This document shows, piece after piece, positions 19,510-29,057 of a stretch of 64,000 nucleotides of DNA. Both the position numbers and the translations under genes were made by a program. Positions within the stretch are counted from its first letter, which is position 1; each line of letters starts with the position of its first letter. The notes beneath the pieces were generated by a model, which saw nothing but the letters and a program-made list of their open reading frames with translations, was not told the origin of the DNA and ran no database searches. The stretch is from Thermohalobaculum sp039805905 (lineage in GTDB: Bacteria > Pseudomonadota > Alphaproteobacteria > Rhodobacterales > Rhodobacteraceae), in NCBI GenBank assembly GCA_039805905.1, contig JBDIVM010000010.1, positions 1 to 64,000 on the forward strand, in the 5' to 3' direction.

Positions 19510-20464
19510 GAGTCCGGCCCGCAGAATGGGGGGCGAGGAGATGCTCGGCCTGGCCGTAGACCCCCCGGCCGCCTGCCAGGACCGTGGCGATGAGCACCAG
19601 CCCGACCCACATGTGCCAGTGGTCGGTCCAGGCGCCAACCTCGTGCTTGAGGAGAACCAGCAGCGCGGCACCGACCACCGGGCCGGCCAGCGTGCCGATG
19701 CCGCCCAGGATGACGACGACCAGGGCCTCGCCGGACACGGTCCAGAACAGCAGGTCCGGCGAGACGAACTGGGTATGCTGGGCCGCGAGCGCGCCGGCCA
19801 TGCCGGAGACCGCCGAGGAGATCGCGAAGGCCAGCGCCTTGTGCCTCCAGGCCGTGAGACCGAGCGCGCACATCCGCTCCTCGTTGGCGTGGATGCCGAT
19901 CAGGGTCTGGCCGAAGGCGGCGCGGAGCACGACTGCAAGGAACGCATAGGCCAGCGCCAGGAGCGCAAGGCAGACGAGGGCGAACTGCAGCGAGTCGCCG
20001 AGATCGAGGCCGAGCCACGAGAGATCGAACCGGGTGACCCCCGACATGCCGTCATCGCCGCCGAGCGTGGCGGACTCGAAGATCAGGACATAGGCCATCT
20101 GGCCGAAGGCCAGCGTCGCCATGATGAAGAAGATGCCAGCCGTGTTCGCGGTCACCGCGCCGACGAGCAGGCCGAACAGGGTGGCGGCCGAGACCGCGGC
20201 GATGGCCGCCACCGGTGTCGGCAGGCCAAGCATCGCCGTCGATACCGCGAAGCCGTAGGCGCCGAGGCCGAACACCGCCCCGTGGCAGAGCGAGACCATG
20301 CCGCCGAAGCCGGCGACGAAGTCGAGGCTGATCGCGAGAATCGCCAGAACCGCGATCTCGGTCACGATCTCGCGCGCAAAGACGCCGCCGAGCGCGGCGT
20401 AGAGGGCGAGGCCGGCGATCGTGGCGGCGACGGTGAGAGTCCGGGTACGGGTCTGTCGGAACAT
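19502..20464 (-). CDS. Liv-type ABC transporter permease (LivM-like), benzoate cluster
   Basis: A 320-residue multi-pass membrane protein. The conserved LivM core is present, with DFVAGFGGMVSLCHGAVFGL near residue 50 and FGQTLIGIHANEERMCALGL around 190. It follows the LivH-like permease by three bases. It would form the heterodimeric channel of the importer with that protein. Confidence 0.9.
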   Translation of the reverse strand: MFRQTRTRTLTVAATIAGLALYAALGGVFAREIVTEIAVLAILAISLDFVAGFGGMVSLCHGAVFGLGAYGFAVSTAMLGLPTPVAAIAAVSAATLFGLLVGAVTANTAGIFFIMATLAFGQMAYVLIFESATLGGDDGMSGVTRFDLSWLGLDLGDSLQFALVCLALLALAYAFLAVVLRAAFGQTLIGIHANEERMCALGLTAWRHKALAFAISSAVSGMAGALAAQHTQFVSPDLLFWTVSGEALVVVILGGIGTLAGPVVGAALLVLLKHEVGAWTDHWHMWVGLVLIATVLAGGRGVYGQAEHLLAPHSAGRTHA

Positions 20465-20467
20465 CGG

Positions 20468-21340
20468 TCAGCCTCGCGCGGGCAGGAGGCCCTCGGGCCT
20501 TGCGATCAGCACTGCGGCGAGCAGGAGATAGACCATGACCGAGGCGAGGCCGGGCGTGACCACCGCGCCGAAGGTCTGGATGAACCCGACGATCATCGAG
20601 CCGAGGATGGCGCCGTTCAGGCTGCCGAGCCCGCCGATGACGACCACGATCAGGGTCGGGATCAGGATCGCCGTGCCCATATCGGGCGTCGCCGAGAAGA
20701 CCGGCGCGGCAATCACGCCGGCAAGCCCTGCCAGCGCACAGCCGACGCAGAAGACGATGAAGAACAGCCGCTCGACATCGATGCCGAGGCAGGCGGCCAT
20801 CGCGTCGTTCTCGACCCCGGCGCGGATCATCGCGCCGATCTGGGTCCGGTTCAGCAGCAGGCTCAGCCCCGCCATGACGGCGAGGCCTGTCGCGATGACG
20901 AAGACCCGGTAGGCGGGGTAGCTGACGCCAAGGAACTCGACCGGCCCCGAAAGCATTGCCGGCTGTTCGAGGCCGAGAGCGACGTCGCCCCAGACGATGC
21001 GGACCACATCGACGATCACGAAGATCAGCCCGAAAGTCACCAGCACCTGGTTCATCGGCCCGGCCCGGCGCATCCGCCGGATCAGGGCGAGGTAGAGCGC
21101 GATCCCGATCAGCGTCACCGCGGCGGGCCCGGCCGCCAGCGCGGCCCAGAAACTCCCGAGGGCCGAGGCGGCGCTGACCCCCACATAGGCACCGAGCATG
21201 TAGAGGGCGCCATGGGCGAGATTGACGAAATGCAGCAGGCCGAAGATCACCGTCAGCCCGATCGACAGCAGGAACAGCAGCATCGAGAGCTGCAGCCCGT
21301 TCAGGACCTGCGTCGTCCAGAAGTCGATGCCGCCCGACAT
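20468..21340 (-). CDS. Liv-type ABC transporter permease (LivH-like), benzoate cluster
   Basis: A 290-residue permease with the LivH hallmark GLTVIFGLLHFVNLAHGALY near the N terminus and VVIGGLGSLNGAILGSMIVG near the C terminus. The ATG at 21340 follows a GGGAGAACGCC ribosome site, so the longer frame (to 21397) is not needed. A strong hairpin separates it from the upstream binding-protein gene. Confidence 0.9.
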   Translation of the reverse strand: MSGGIDFWTTQVLNGLQLSMLLFLLSIGLTVIFGLLHFVNLAHGALYMLGAYVGVSAASALGSFWAALAAGPAAVTLIGIALYLALIRRMRRAGPMNQVLVTFGLIFVIVDVVRIVWGDVALGLEQPAMLSGPVEFLGVSYPAYRVFVIATGLAVMAGLSLLLNRTQIGAMIRAGVENDAMAACLGIDVERLFFIVFCVGCALAGLAGVIAAPVFSATPDMGTAILIPTLIVVVIGGLGSLNGAILGSMIVGFIQTFGAVVTPGLASVMVYLLLAAVLIARPEGLLPARG

Positions 21341-21384
21341 GGCGTTCTCCCGCCGCTTTCCCCGGGTCGCGTGGGTGTTGCTGG

Positions 21385-21411
21385 CCTGGCGCCGCAAGCC
21401 CCGGCGCCGGG
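21385..21411 (-). terminator. Stem-loop between SBP and permease genes (benzoate ABC operon)
   Basis: A 10-base stem (21385-21394 with 21402-21411, one G-T pair) and a 7-base loop. It sits in the 84-base gap between the binding-protein stop and the permease start. No T-tract follows, so it could stabilise the upstream message or attenuate rather than terminate. Confidence 0.5.
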
Positions 21412-21424
21412 CATGACCGGGTGG

Positions 21425-22594
21425 CTATAAGGTGCAGCCGTTCGGCGGATCTTGCACGTTCTCGACCACGCCGAGCACCTTCTGGGTCAGGGCATCGCCC
21501 TCGGCGACCGTCTCGAAGATGTAGATGTTCTGCACGATGTTGTTGGTCGCCGGATCGATCGACACCGGCCCGCGCGGGCTCGTATAGCTGGTCTTCGGCA
21601 GGGCGGCGGCGATCGATTCCCGGTCACTTGCGCCGGACTTGATTGCCTCGACGAGGACGCGCCCGGCGTCGTAGCCCTGCACGGCATATTCCGAAGGCGT
21701 GTGGCCGAACCGGGCCTTGAAGGACTCGACGAAGACCCTGGCTTCCGGCGTGTCAAGGGTGGGCACGAAGTGCAGCGACCCGATCACCCCGGCCGCCGCC
21801 GGGCCCTGTGCGTTGACATAGAGCGGCGAGGTCAGGAAGCCCGAGCCGTAGAGCGGGATGTCGGCCTTGATGCCGAACGAATCGTACTGCTTGACGAAGG
21901 AGATCGCCTCTCCGCCGGCATAGAAGACGAAGATTGCGTCGGGATCGGCAGCCTTGGCCTTGGTCAGGTATGGGCCGAAGTCCTGGGTCTTCTGGAACGG
22001 CGTGTAGTCGGAGCCGATCACCTCGCCGCCGGCCTCGGTGAAGGTCCTGGTGAAGGCATCGATCATGTCGTGCCCGGCCTTGTAGTCGGGCGCGAGGGTG
22101 TAGACCTTCCTGATCCCCTGAGCGGCCATCCACGGCCCCATCGGGCGGTTGACCTGGGCGTTCGAGAACGAGACGCGGACGATGTACCTGCTGCAGGCCG
22201 CGCCGGTGGCGTCATCGTTGCCGGCATTGGCGACGATCAGCGGCACCCGCGATTCGTGGATGAAGTCGCGCACCGCGCCAAGGACGCCTGACGACACGAT
22301 GCCGACGATGACATCGACTTCGTCCTGCAGCACCAGCTTGCGGGCCTTGGCGACGCCAACCGGCGGCTTGACCTCGGTGTCCTCGCGCACGATCGGAAAG
22401 TTGCCGGCCATGCCGGATTCTTCCAGCGCCATCACGAAGCCGTCATCGATTTCCTGTCCGAGCGCGGCATAGACCCCGCTCTTGGGCAGGAGCAGCCCGA
22501 CCCTGGTCCCCGCGCTCGCCACGGTTGCAAGGCCCGCGGCGACAGCCGCCGCGACCGAACCGGCAACGAGTGCCGCATTGAGGCGTCTTCCCAC
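21425..22594 (-). CDS. Periplasmic substrate-binding protein, probable benzoate ABC transporter
   Basis: A 389-residue protein with a signal peptide (AAAVAAGLATVASA) and a type I periplasmic-binding fold: VGLLLPKSGVYAALGQEID at the N terminus, then YTLAPDYKAGHDMIDAF and YAVQGYDAGRVLVEAI. It starts with GTG at 22594 behind GGGAGGAAACCCA. It is the first gene of the transporter operon. Benzoate or a related aromatic acid is the likely ligand, given the ligase and box genes downstream. Confidence 0.88.
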   Translation of the reverse strand: MGRRLNAALVAGSVAAAVAAGLATVASAGTRVGLLLPKSGVYAALGQEIDDGFVMALEESGMAGNFPIVREDTEVKPPVGVAKARKLVLQDEVDVIVGIVSSGVLGAVRDFIHESRVPLIVANAGNDDATGAACSRYIVRVSFSNAQVNRPMGPWMAAQGIRKVYTLAPDYKAGHDMIDAFTRTFTEAGGEVIGSDYTPFQKTQDFGPYLTKAKAADPDAIFVFYAGGEAISFVKQYDSFGIKADIPLYGSGFLTSPLYVNAQGPAAAGVIGSLHFVPTLDTPEARVFVESFKARFGHTPSEYAVQGYDAGRVLVEAIKSGASDRESIAAALPKTSYTSPRGPVSIDPATNNIVQNIYIFETVAEGDALTQKVLGVVENVQDPPNGCTL

Positions 22595-22940
22595 TGGGTT
22601 TCCTCCCGATTTGCGTCCTCGACGGACGTCTGAGTTTTTCCGGACACAATTGGCCCGTCCGTTGCCGCGCCTGCTGCGGCATCCTATCCGGCAGCCATGA
22701 CCGTGTCATGCGGATGCATTTGAATACCCTCCACTCGGAGGCGGTAAAGCACTATCTTGCATAGGTCGCGGATCGCCCGCATATGGCCCAGCCTGTCCGG
22801 AACAGGCGATGCATGCCTCGGCCACAGGCGGTCCGGCTATCGCATTGCCCGCGTCGGGTGGTGCGAGAATCGTCTGGCGGCGGCGGTGATCGTGACGGGG
22901 GCGGCGTCTGCCGGCCCGAGACGATGTCCCCGCCGCAGGT
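22595..22940. other. Intergenic region between benzoate transporter and DUF4175 gene
   Basis: About 346 bases with no convincing gene. It contains the transporter promoter and TGCA sites at 22715-22761. Both flanking genes are on the minus strand; the stretch from 22780 to 22940 is the 3' side of the DUF4175 gene, and I see no clear hairpin there. Confidence 0.6.
22715..22761 (-). promoter_or_regulatory. Benzoate transporter promoter with TGCA operators
   Basis: On the minus strand, TTTACC and TATTCA stand about 16 bases apart. TGCA lies upstream (22758-22761) and just after the -10 (22715-22718), 43 bases apart. This is the same layout and almost the same spacing as at boxCBA. The upstream half reads TGCAAGATAGTGC, sharing GATAG with the boxR site. 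Confidence 0.5.
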
Positions 22941-25508
22941 TCAGAACTGGTCCATCAGCCGGTCGAGATACTCGAGCTCGAGCCGGGGACGCTGCGGCTC
23001 GGCGGCCCGGCGGCGGAGCTCCTCGAGCACCTCGCGGGCGCGTTCGAGCACCGAGCGGTCCGGCACCTTGGTGTCGCGCCCGTCGATCGCGCCGAAGGCG
23101 CCGACCGGGCGGTCGAACGGGTCGAGATCATGGTCGCGCGCGCGGCCCTCGCCCCGCGAGCGTCCCTCGGCCGCGGTGTTGCCCTGGCCGTTGCGGATCG
23201 CCTCGGCAAGCGCCTCGGCGCCCTCGGCCAGCCGGTCGAGCGCCTCGAGCTGGTCCTCGACCGCATCGTCGGGTGACTGATTGTCCAGATTCTCGCGCGC
23301 CTCCCCCATCGCCCGGCCGGCGCCTTCGAGCGCCTGGTCGATGTCCGGGTTGTCGCCCGGGATGCGCCTTGCCAACTCCTCGAGCGCGCGGCGCAGCACC
23401 TCCTGCTCCATCGACAGGCCGCCGAAGGAATCGCCCTCGCCGGGCTGCTCGCCGTCGCCCCGCTGCTCGCCCTGGCTGCCGAGCTGCCGCTCGCCGCCCT
23501 GGCCCTGCTGGCCGCCGCGCTGCTGCCCCTCGCGGCGCTGCTGGCGCAGGGAGTCGAAGGTGCGGTCGGTCAGGTCGCGCTGGCGCTGCATCATCTCCTG
23601 CAGTTCCTGCAACGACTGCTGGCCGGGGCCGGGCTGCGGCTGCACCGCCTGCAGGTTCTCGAGCATCCGGCTGAGCTCGTTGAGCATGTCGCGGGCCTGG
23701 TCGCGCAGCCCGGCCTCGGCGCGCCGCTCCATCTCCTTCAGCATCTCCTCGAGATCCTGCTGGCTCAGCATGTTGCGCTGGTCGCCGGGGCCCTGCTGCT
23801 GCTGTTGCTGCTGCTGCCGGTCCGCGCCGCGCTCCATCGCCTCGCGCATCATCTCGGCGAGGTACTCCTGCATCGCCGCGCGCAGTTCGTCCATCGCCTT
23901 GCGGATGTCCTCGTCCGAGCCGCTCTCCAGCGCCTGGCGCAGCTTCTCCTCGGCGGTGCGCAGCCGCTCGAGCGCCGAGGCGAGATCGCCGCTCTCGAGC
24001 GCGAGGGCGGCCAGCCAGAGCAGCTCCACGACATCCGGCGCCGCCTTCGAGACGGCGTCGGCGACGACGGCCGATGCCAGACGGCGGACTGCCGTGCGCA
24101 CCCCGAGATAGGCACCGGAATTGTCGCCGAAGACATCCTCGGGATGGCGGGTCACCGCCTGCAGCACGTCGAGGACGCGGGCACCCCGCTCGGTGTCCAT
24201 CGCCAGCTCGCGGCGCTGCTCGACAAGGGCGCGGGCGAGCGGGTTGTCGAAGTTGCGTCCGGGGAGCCGCAGGGTCACCGGCCCGGCCGAGCCGCGCTGG
24301 CCGGCGCCGTCCTCGGCGAAGAGCCTGAGCTCGACCCAGGCGCCGGCCCACGGATGGTCGCCGAGGTCCCGGATGGCGGAATCCTGCACCTCGAGCGCCC
24401 GGCCGGCGATCGGCAATGGCAGGGCAAAGGTGATCGCCTCGGCGACGACGCCGCGTCCGGGCACCAGGCCGCCCAACGGCACGATCTCGGCCCAGGCGGA
24501 GTCGACGCCGTAGTCGTCGCGGGCGGTGAAATGCACTTCCAGCGCCCCGGCCAGCGTGCCGCCCGGCGGCTCGGGCAGGGCGATCTCCGGCGGCGCATCG
24601 GGCACCACGGTGACCTCCCACCGCGCCAGGACATCGCCGTTGCCGGCGATCTCGATGATGCCGGATTGCTGGAGCACGCCCCGTGCCTCGGCAAGCGAGC
24701 CGCCGAACACGGTGAATCCCGCGAAGCCGGTCACGCCCGGCGCTGTCAGCACGGGCTCGCCGTCGAGATCGGTGACACGCAGCACCAGTTCCGCGCCCGC
24801 CGGTACGCGGATCTCGACGTCCGTCCCGGCGGCACGGTTGAGAAAGATCGTCTCGAGCCCGGTATAGGCGGGCGGGATCGCCCAAGCCTCGGCGACCGGA
24901 TCCCGCGCCATCTCGCCTGCCGAGGCCGTGCCGGCCGGCGGGGGCATCGGGACGAAAAGAGTGCGGAGCCGGTCGGCCCAGTCGGAGCCGGCGCCGATCA
25001 GCCCGCCGATCACGAGGACGGGTGCGAAGAGCCTGAGAGCCCAGCGGTCATGACGTTCGAGCCGGAACACCGGTGCGCGGGCACGCAGCGCTTCTGCCGC
25101 CCGTTCGGCCCGGCGGAGATGCTCGATCCAGATCGACTGCGCGGCGCGGTCCTGCCGGCCCCCGGCAAGCCGGTCGTCCAGCGTCGCGATCGGGTGCGCC
25201 GGGTGATCGGCGTCGAGCCGCCGGGCGGCCGCGGCCCGGTCCGGCAGGCGGAACCGGTAGCCCGCCCAGGCGAGGGCAGCGCAGAAGGCCGCCAGCGACC
25301 CGATGGACGCGATACGGTGCTGGAAGGCGTCAAGCAGGCCGAAAACCCCGAGGAGCGCGGCCGCGAGGATAAAGCAGAGAACCGTGAAGGCGGGCCACAG
25401 CGCGCGGGCAAGGCCCTCGGCGATCAGCGCGAGCCGGCTGAGCTGCAGCGCCCTGCGCATACGCTTGCCGATCGCCCGCCTGTGCCCCGCGAAGCTGAAT
25501 TTCTGCAT
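22941..25508 (-). CDS. TIGR02302/DUF4175 family membrane protein
   Basis: An 855-residue protein of a family largely confined to alphaproteobacteria, function unknown. N-terminal membrane helices lie at about 25-75 (WPAFTVLCFILAAALLGVFG), then a large extracytoplasmic part. The C-terminal half is a long helical, Gln/Glu/Arg-rich region, with an eight-Gln run near residue 585 and many LEEM/LREL heptad-like stretches. The ATG at 25508 has AGGAAAACG just upstream; the longer frame contains no conserved sequence. It is 34 bases downstream of lysA and probably co-transcribed. Confidence 0.85.
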   Translation of the reverse strand: MQKFSFAGHRRAIGKRMRRALQLSRLALIAEGLARALWPAFTVLCFILAAALLGVFGLLDAFQHRIASIGSLAAFCAALAWAGYRFRLPDRAAAARRLDADHPAHPIATLDDRLAGGRQDRAAQSIWIEHLRRAERAAEALRARAPVFRLERHDRWALRLFAPVLVIGGLIGAGSDWADRLRTLFVPMPPPAGTASAGEMARDPVAEAWAIPPAYTGLETIFLNRAAGTDVEIRVPAGAELVLRVTDLDGEPVLTAPGVTGFAGFTVFGGSLAEARGVLQQSGIIEIAGNGDVLARWEVTVVPDAPPEIALPEPPGGTLAGALEVHFTARDDYGVDSAWAEIVPLGGLVPGRGVVAEAITFALPLPIAGRALEVQDSAIRDLGDHPWAGAWVELRLFAEDGAGQRGSAGPVTLRLPGRNFDNPLARALVEQRRELAMDTERGARVLDVLQAVTRHPEDVFGDNSGAYLGVRTAVRRLASAVVADAVSKAAPDVVELLWLAALALESGDLASALERLRTAEEKLRQALESGSDEDIRKAMDELRAAMQEYLAEMMREAMERGADRQQQQQQQQGPGDQRNMLSQQDLEEMLKEMERRAEAGLRDQARDMLNELSRMLENLQAVQPQPGPGQQSLQELQEMMQRQRDLTDRTFDSLRQQRREGQQRGGQQGQGGERQLGSQGEQRGDGEQPGEGDSFGGLSMEQEVLRRALEELARRIPGDNPDIDQALEGAGRAMGEARENLDNQSPDDAVEDQLEALDRLAEGAEALAEAIRNGQGNTAAEGRSRGEGRARDHDLDPFDRPVGAFGAIDGRDTKVPDRSVLERAREVLEELRRRAAEPQRPRLELEYLDRLMDQF

Positions 25509-25542
25509 CGTTTTCCTGTGCTTGGCGCTGTCCGCCGGCACG

Positions 25543-26826
25543 TCAGGCCGCCGGCACCCGCTCCAGCCATGCCGGCAGCGTATCACGTGCCAGCATTTCT
25601 GCATATGTGGGACGCTGCCGGATGACGGCAAACCGGCCGGCCTGCACCAGCACCTCGGGCACCAGCGGTCGGGCGTTGTACTCGGACGACATCACCGCGC
25701 CATACGCGCCGGCAGACCGGAAGGCGAGCAGGTCGCCGGCCGCGATCGGCGGCAGTTCGCGCTGCCGGGCGAAGGTGTCGCCGGTCTCGCAGACCGGGCC
25801 GACCACGTCGACCGGGCCGACAGCGGCGCCGGGTGCCGGCTCCCTGACAGGCACGATGTCGTGCCAGGCGTCGTACATGGCCGGGCGGACGAGGTCGTTC
25901 ATCGCCGCGTCCACGATCAGGAAGTCGCGGCCCTCGCCCTGCTTGCGGTAGATCACCTTCGTGACCAGCAGACCCGCATTGCCGACGATCAGCCTGCCGG
26001 GCTCGATGATGATCTCGCAGCCGAGATGCCCGACCGTGCGCTTGATCAGCGCGCCATAGTCGAAGGGCAGCGGCGGCGCATCGTTCGAGCGGCGGTAGGG
26101 GATGCCAAGCCCGCCGCCGAGGTCGAGCCGGCCGATCTCGTGCCCGTCGGCGCGGAGCTCGGCCGCGAGGCCAGCAATACGGGTGAAGGCGGCCTCGAAG
26201 GGGGCGAGATCGGTCAGCTGCGAGCCGATATGGACGTCGATTCCGACAACCTTCACGCCGGGGAGCAGGGCGGCATGGGCGTAGACGGCGCGGGCGCGCG
26301 AGATCGGCACGCCGAACTTGTTCTCGGACTTGCCGGTGGCGATCTTCGCGTGGGTGCGGGCATCCACGTCCGGGTTCACCCTGAGGGTGACCGGCGCCAC
26401 ACTCCCCATCGACCGGGCCACCTGGTCGAGCGCCTCGAGTTCGGGCTCGCTTTCCACGTTGAACTGGCGGATGCCGGCGGCCAGCGCCTCGCGCATCTCC
26501 TGCGCCGTCTTGCCGACCCCGGAGAACACGATCCGCTCGGCAGGGATGCCGGCGGCCAGAGCGCGGGCGAGCTCGCCGCCCGAGACCACGTCGGCCCCGG
26601 CGCCGAGACGGGCGAGCGTCGCCACCACGGCGAGGTTGCCGTTCGCCTTCAGCGAATAGGCGATCAGATGCCGGGTGCCGGCCAGCGCCTCCTCGAACAC
26701 CCGGTAGTGCCGCTCGAGCGTGGCGGTCGAGTAGACGTAGAACGGCGTCCCCACCGCCCCGGCGATGCGCTCGATGGGCACGTCCTCGGCATGAAGCCGG
26801 CCCGCGACATAGTCGAAATGGTCCAT
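25543..26826 (-). CDS. lysA: Diaminopimelate decarboxylase
   Basis: A 427-residue PLP enzyme that decarboxylates meso-diaminopimelate to lysine. The PLP lysine is in AYSLKANGN, the phosphate-binding loop region is in GGLGIPY, and the EPGRLIVGNAG motif is present. Start MDHFDYVAGRLHAEDV is typical for the family in alphaproteobacteria. It lies 10 bases after the small lipoprotein gene in the conserved argH-lptM-lysA order. Confidence 0.95.
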   Translation of the reverse strand: MDHFDYVAGRLHAEDVPIERIAGAVGTPFYVYSTATLERHYRVFEEALAGTRHLIAYSLKANGNLAVVATLARLGAGADVVSGGELARALAAGIPAERIVFSGVGKTAQEMREALAAGIRQFNVESEPELEALDQVARSMGSVAPVTLRVNPDVDARTHAKIATGKSENKFGVPISRARAVYAHAALLPGVKVVGIDVHIGSQLTDLAPFEAAFTRIAGLAAELRADGHEIGRLDLGGGLGIPYRRSNDAPPLPFDYGALIKRTVGHLGCEIIIEPGRLIVGNAGLLVTKVIYRKQGEGRDFLIVDAAMNDLVRPAMYDAWHDIVPVREPAPGAAVGPVDVVGPVCETGDTFARQRELPPIAAGDLLAFRSAGAYGAVMSSEYNARPLVPEVLVQAGRFAVIRQRPTYAEMLARDTLPAWLERVPAA

Positions 26827-26836
26827 CGCACGCCTC

Positions 26837-26983
26837 TCAGCCGCCAGTCTGCCCCGTGCCCGTCTGCTTCGTCGTCCTGTCCCTCGCCGATCCGGGCTGG
26901 ATCGGGTCTCCCTTGATTCCGCAGGCAGAGACCGCGAGCGCGGCGGCCAGCAGCGCAGCCAGCAGGAGGCGCCCCGAACTCAT
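26837..26983 (-). CDS. lptM: Small LptM-like lipoprotein
   Basis: A 48-residue lipoprotein with a signal sequence (LLLAALLAAALAVSAC) and lipobox V-S-A-C. The mature part begins CGIKGDP, matching the CGxKGP motif of LptM (YifL), which helps mature the LptD lipopolysaccharide translocon. It overlaps the argH stop by four bases (ATGA) and precedes lysA, the usual alphaproteobacterial position. The remaining C-terminal tail is polar and unconserved. It is easily missed because a longer shadow frame covers it. Confidence 0.8.
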   Translation of the reverse strand: MSSGRLLLAALLAAALAVSACGIKGDPIQPGSARDRTTKQTGTGQTGG

Positions 26984-28410
26984 CCCAGCGCCTCGCGCCA
27001 GCGCGCGGCCTGCTCGCGCACGCGCGCGGGCGCCGTGCCGCCGAAGCTCGTGCGGCTGGCGACCGAGGCCTCTACCGAGAGGACGTCGTAGACCGCCGCC
27101 GTGATCCGCGGGTCGACCTCCTGCATCTTCTCGAGCGGGAGATCCGCCAGGCCGCAGCCCTCGGCCTCGGCCAGCGCGACGATGCGGCCGGTGACGTGGT
27201 GAGCGTCGCGGAACGGCATGCCCAGGACGCGGACCAGCCAGTCGGCAAGGTCGGTCGCCGTCGAATAGCCGCTGCCGGCCGCAGCCTTCAGCGCATCCAC
27301 GTTCGGCTGCAGGTCGCTCACCATGCCCTCCATCGCCGCAAGGGCAAGGGCCAGGGCATCCGCGGCGTCGAACAGCGGCTCCTTGTCCTCCTGCATGTCC
27401 TTGGAATAGGTCAGCGGCAGGCCCTTCATCACGATCACGAGTGCCATCAGCGCCCCGGCGATCCGCCCGACCTTGGCGCGGATCAGCTCGGCGGCGTCCG
27501 GGTTGCGCTTCTGCGGCATGATCGAGGAGCCGGTGGTGAAACGGTCGGAGAGCTTCACGAAGCGGAACTGCGCCGAGCACCAGATCACCAGCTCCTCGGC
27601 CAAGCGGCTGAGATGGGTGGCGCAGATCGTCGCTGCGGCCAGGAACTCCAGCACGAAATCGCGATCCGAAACCGCGTCGAGCGAGTTCGCTGCCGGCCGG
27701 TCGAAGCCGAGCGCCCGCGCGGTCATCTCGCGGTCGATCGGGAAGGAGGTCCCGGCCAGCGCCGCGGCGCCCAGCGGGCATTCGTTCATCCGCCGCCGGC
27801 TGTCGGCAAAGCGCCCCCGGTCACGGGCAAACATCTCGACATAGGCCAGCATGTGGTGGCCCCAGGTCACCGGCTGCGCCGTCTGCAGGTGGGTGAAGCC
27901 GGGCATCACCATCCCGACCCCGGCCTCGGCCTGTGCCACCAGAGCGCGCATCAGCGCGGCCAGCGCCGCGTCGGTCTGGTCGATGGTGTTCCTGACCCAG
28001 AGCCGGAAATCCGTCGCCACCTGGTCGTTGCGCGAGCGCGCGGTGTGGAGCCGCCCGGCGGCCTCGCCGGCGATCTCCCTGAGCCGCGCCTCGACGTTCA
28101 TGTGAATGTCCTCGAGCGCAGGCGAGAAGGTGAAGCGGCCGCTCGCGATCTCGTCCAGCACCCAGGCAAGTCCGGCGTCGATGGCGACCCGGTCCTCCTC
28201 GCAGATGATGCCCTGCTGCGCCAGCATGGCGGCGTGGGCGCGGCTGCCGGCGATGTCCTCGGCGGCGAAGCGGCGGTCGAAGCCGATCGAGGCGTTGATC
28301 TCGGACATGATGGCGGCCGGTCCGCCGGCGAAGCGGCCTCCCCACATCGTGTTCGCCGCCGCGCTCTTCTGGGTCTGGCCTCCGGCGTCAGAATCTGTAT
28401 GTTCTGCCAT
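26980..28410 (-). CDS. argH: Argininosuccinate lyase
   Basis: A 476-residue enzyme of arginine synthesis. The superfamily signature GSSIMPQKRNPD is intact, together with HTARSRNDQVATDFRLW and the active-site region TAQPVTWGHHMLAY. The N-terminal extension before MWGGRF (about 20 residues) is somewhat long; a later start is possible. It is divergent from the TlpA-like gene with a 32-base gap. Confidence 0.95.
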   Translation of the reverse strand: MAEHTDSDAGGQTQKSAAANTMWGGRFAGGPAAIMSEINASIGFDRRFAAEDIAGSRAHAAMLAQQGIICEEDRVAIDAGLAWVLDEIASGRFTFSPALEDIHMNVEARLREIAGEAAGRLHTARSRNDQVATDFRLWVRNTIDQTDAALAALMRALVAQAEAGVGMVMPGFTHLQTAQPVTWGHHMLAYVEMFARDRGRFADSRRRMNECPLGAAALAGTSFPIDREMTARALGFDRPAANSLDAVSDRDFVLEFLAAATICATHLSRLAEELVIWCSAQFRFVKLSDRFTTGSSIMPQKRNPDAAELIRAKVGRIAGALMALVIVMKGLPLTYSKDMQEDKEPLFDAADALALALAAMEGMVSDLQPNVDALKAAAGSGYSTATDLADWLVRVLGMPFRDAHHVTGRIVALAEAEGCGLADLPLEKMQEVDPRITAAVYDVLSVEASVASRTSFGGTAPARVREQAARWREALG

Positions 28411-28442
28411 GTCAACTTTCCATCAGCCGCCCGGAGAGCCCG

Positions 28443-29057
28443 ATGCGCCGCTATCGACCGAGCCTTGCCCTTGCGGCCTTCCTATACGGTGCATTGACGT
28501 TCGCTGCAAACACCGTCGCGGCGCAGGATCTTACCGCCTCCGATGTCATGTCGCTGCGCGAGATGCGCACCGGCGACATGGCCAAGCTGATCGTGCACGA
28601 CCGGCCGGTGGCGCGGCTCGAAGCCGCATTCCAGGATCTGCACGGCAACCCGGTGACGCTCGACGCCTACCGCGGCAAGGTGGTCCTGCTGAACTTCTGG
28701 GCGACATGGTGCCCGCCCTGCCGTGCCGAGATGCCCTCGATCGACCACGTCGCCGGGGCGCTGGGCGGGTCGGATTTCGCGGTGATCCCGCTCTCGACCG
28801 ACCGGGGCGGGGTCGAGCAGGCGGACCGGTTCCTCAGGGACATACAGACACGGAACCTGGCCACCATGCACGACCGCGACGGCCAGATGGCCCGGGATGC
28901 GGGGGTGCTCGGCCTGCCGGTGACGCTGATCCTCGACCGGGAGGGGCGCGAGGTCGCCCGGATGATCGGCGACGCTGACTGGGACAGCCCGGAGGCGCGC
29001 GCCTTGCTGAACCGGCTGATTGCACTGACCCGGCAGGGTGGGGCGATCCGCGCGTGA
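28443..29057 (+). CDS. TlpA-family thiol:disulfide oxidoreductase
   Basis: A 204-residue periplasmic thioredoxin-fold protein. A signal peptide (LALAAFLYGALTFAANTVAA) is followed by the redox motif WCPPC in LLNFWATWCPPCRAEMP and a cis-Pro loop GLPVTLI. TlpA/ResA proteins reduce disulfides in cytochrome maturation or oxidase assembly. The divergent argH/tlpA arrangement is common in alphaproteobacteria. Confidence 0.88.
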   Translation: MRRYRPSLALAAFLYGALTFAANTVAAQDLTASDVMSLREMRTGDMAKLIVHDRPVARLEAAFQDLHGNPVTLDAYRGKVVLLNFWATWCPPCRAEMPSIDHVAGALGGSDFAVIPLSTDRGGVEQADRFLRDIQTRNLATMHDRDGQMARDAGVLGLPVTLILDREGREVARMIGDADWDSPEARALLNRLIALTRQGGAIRA

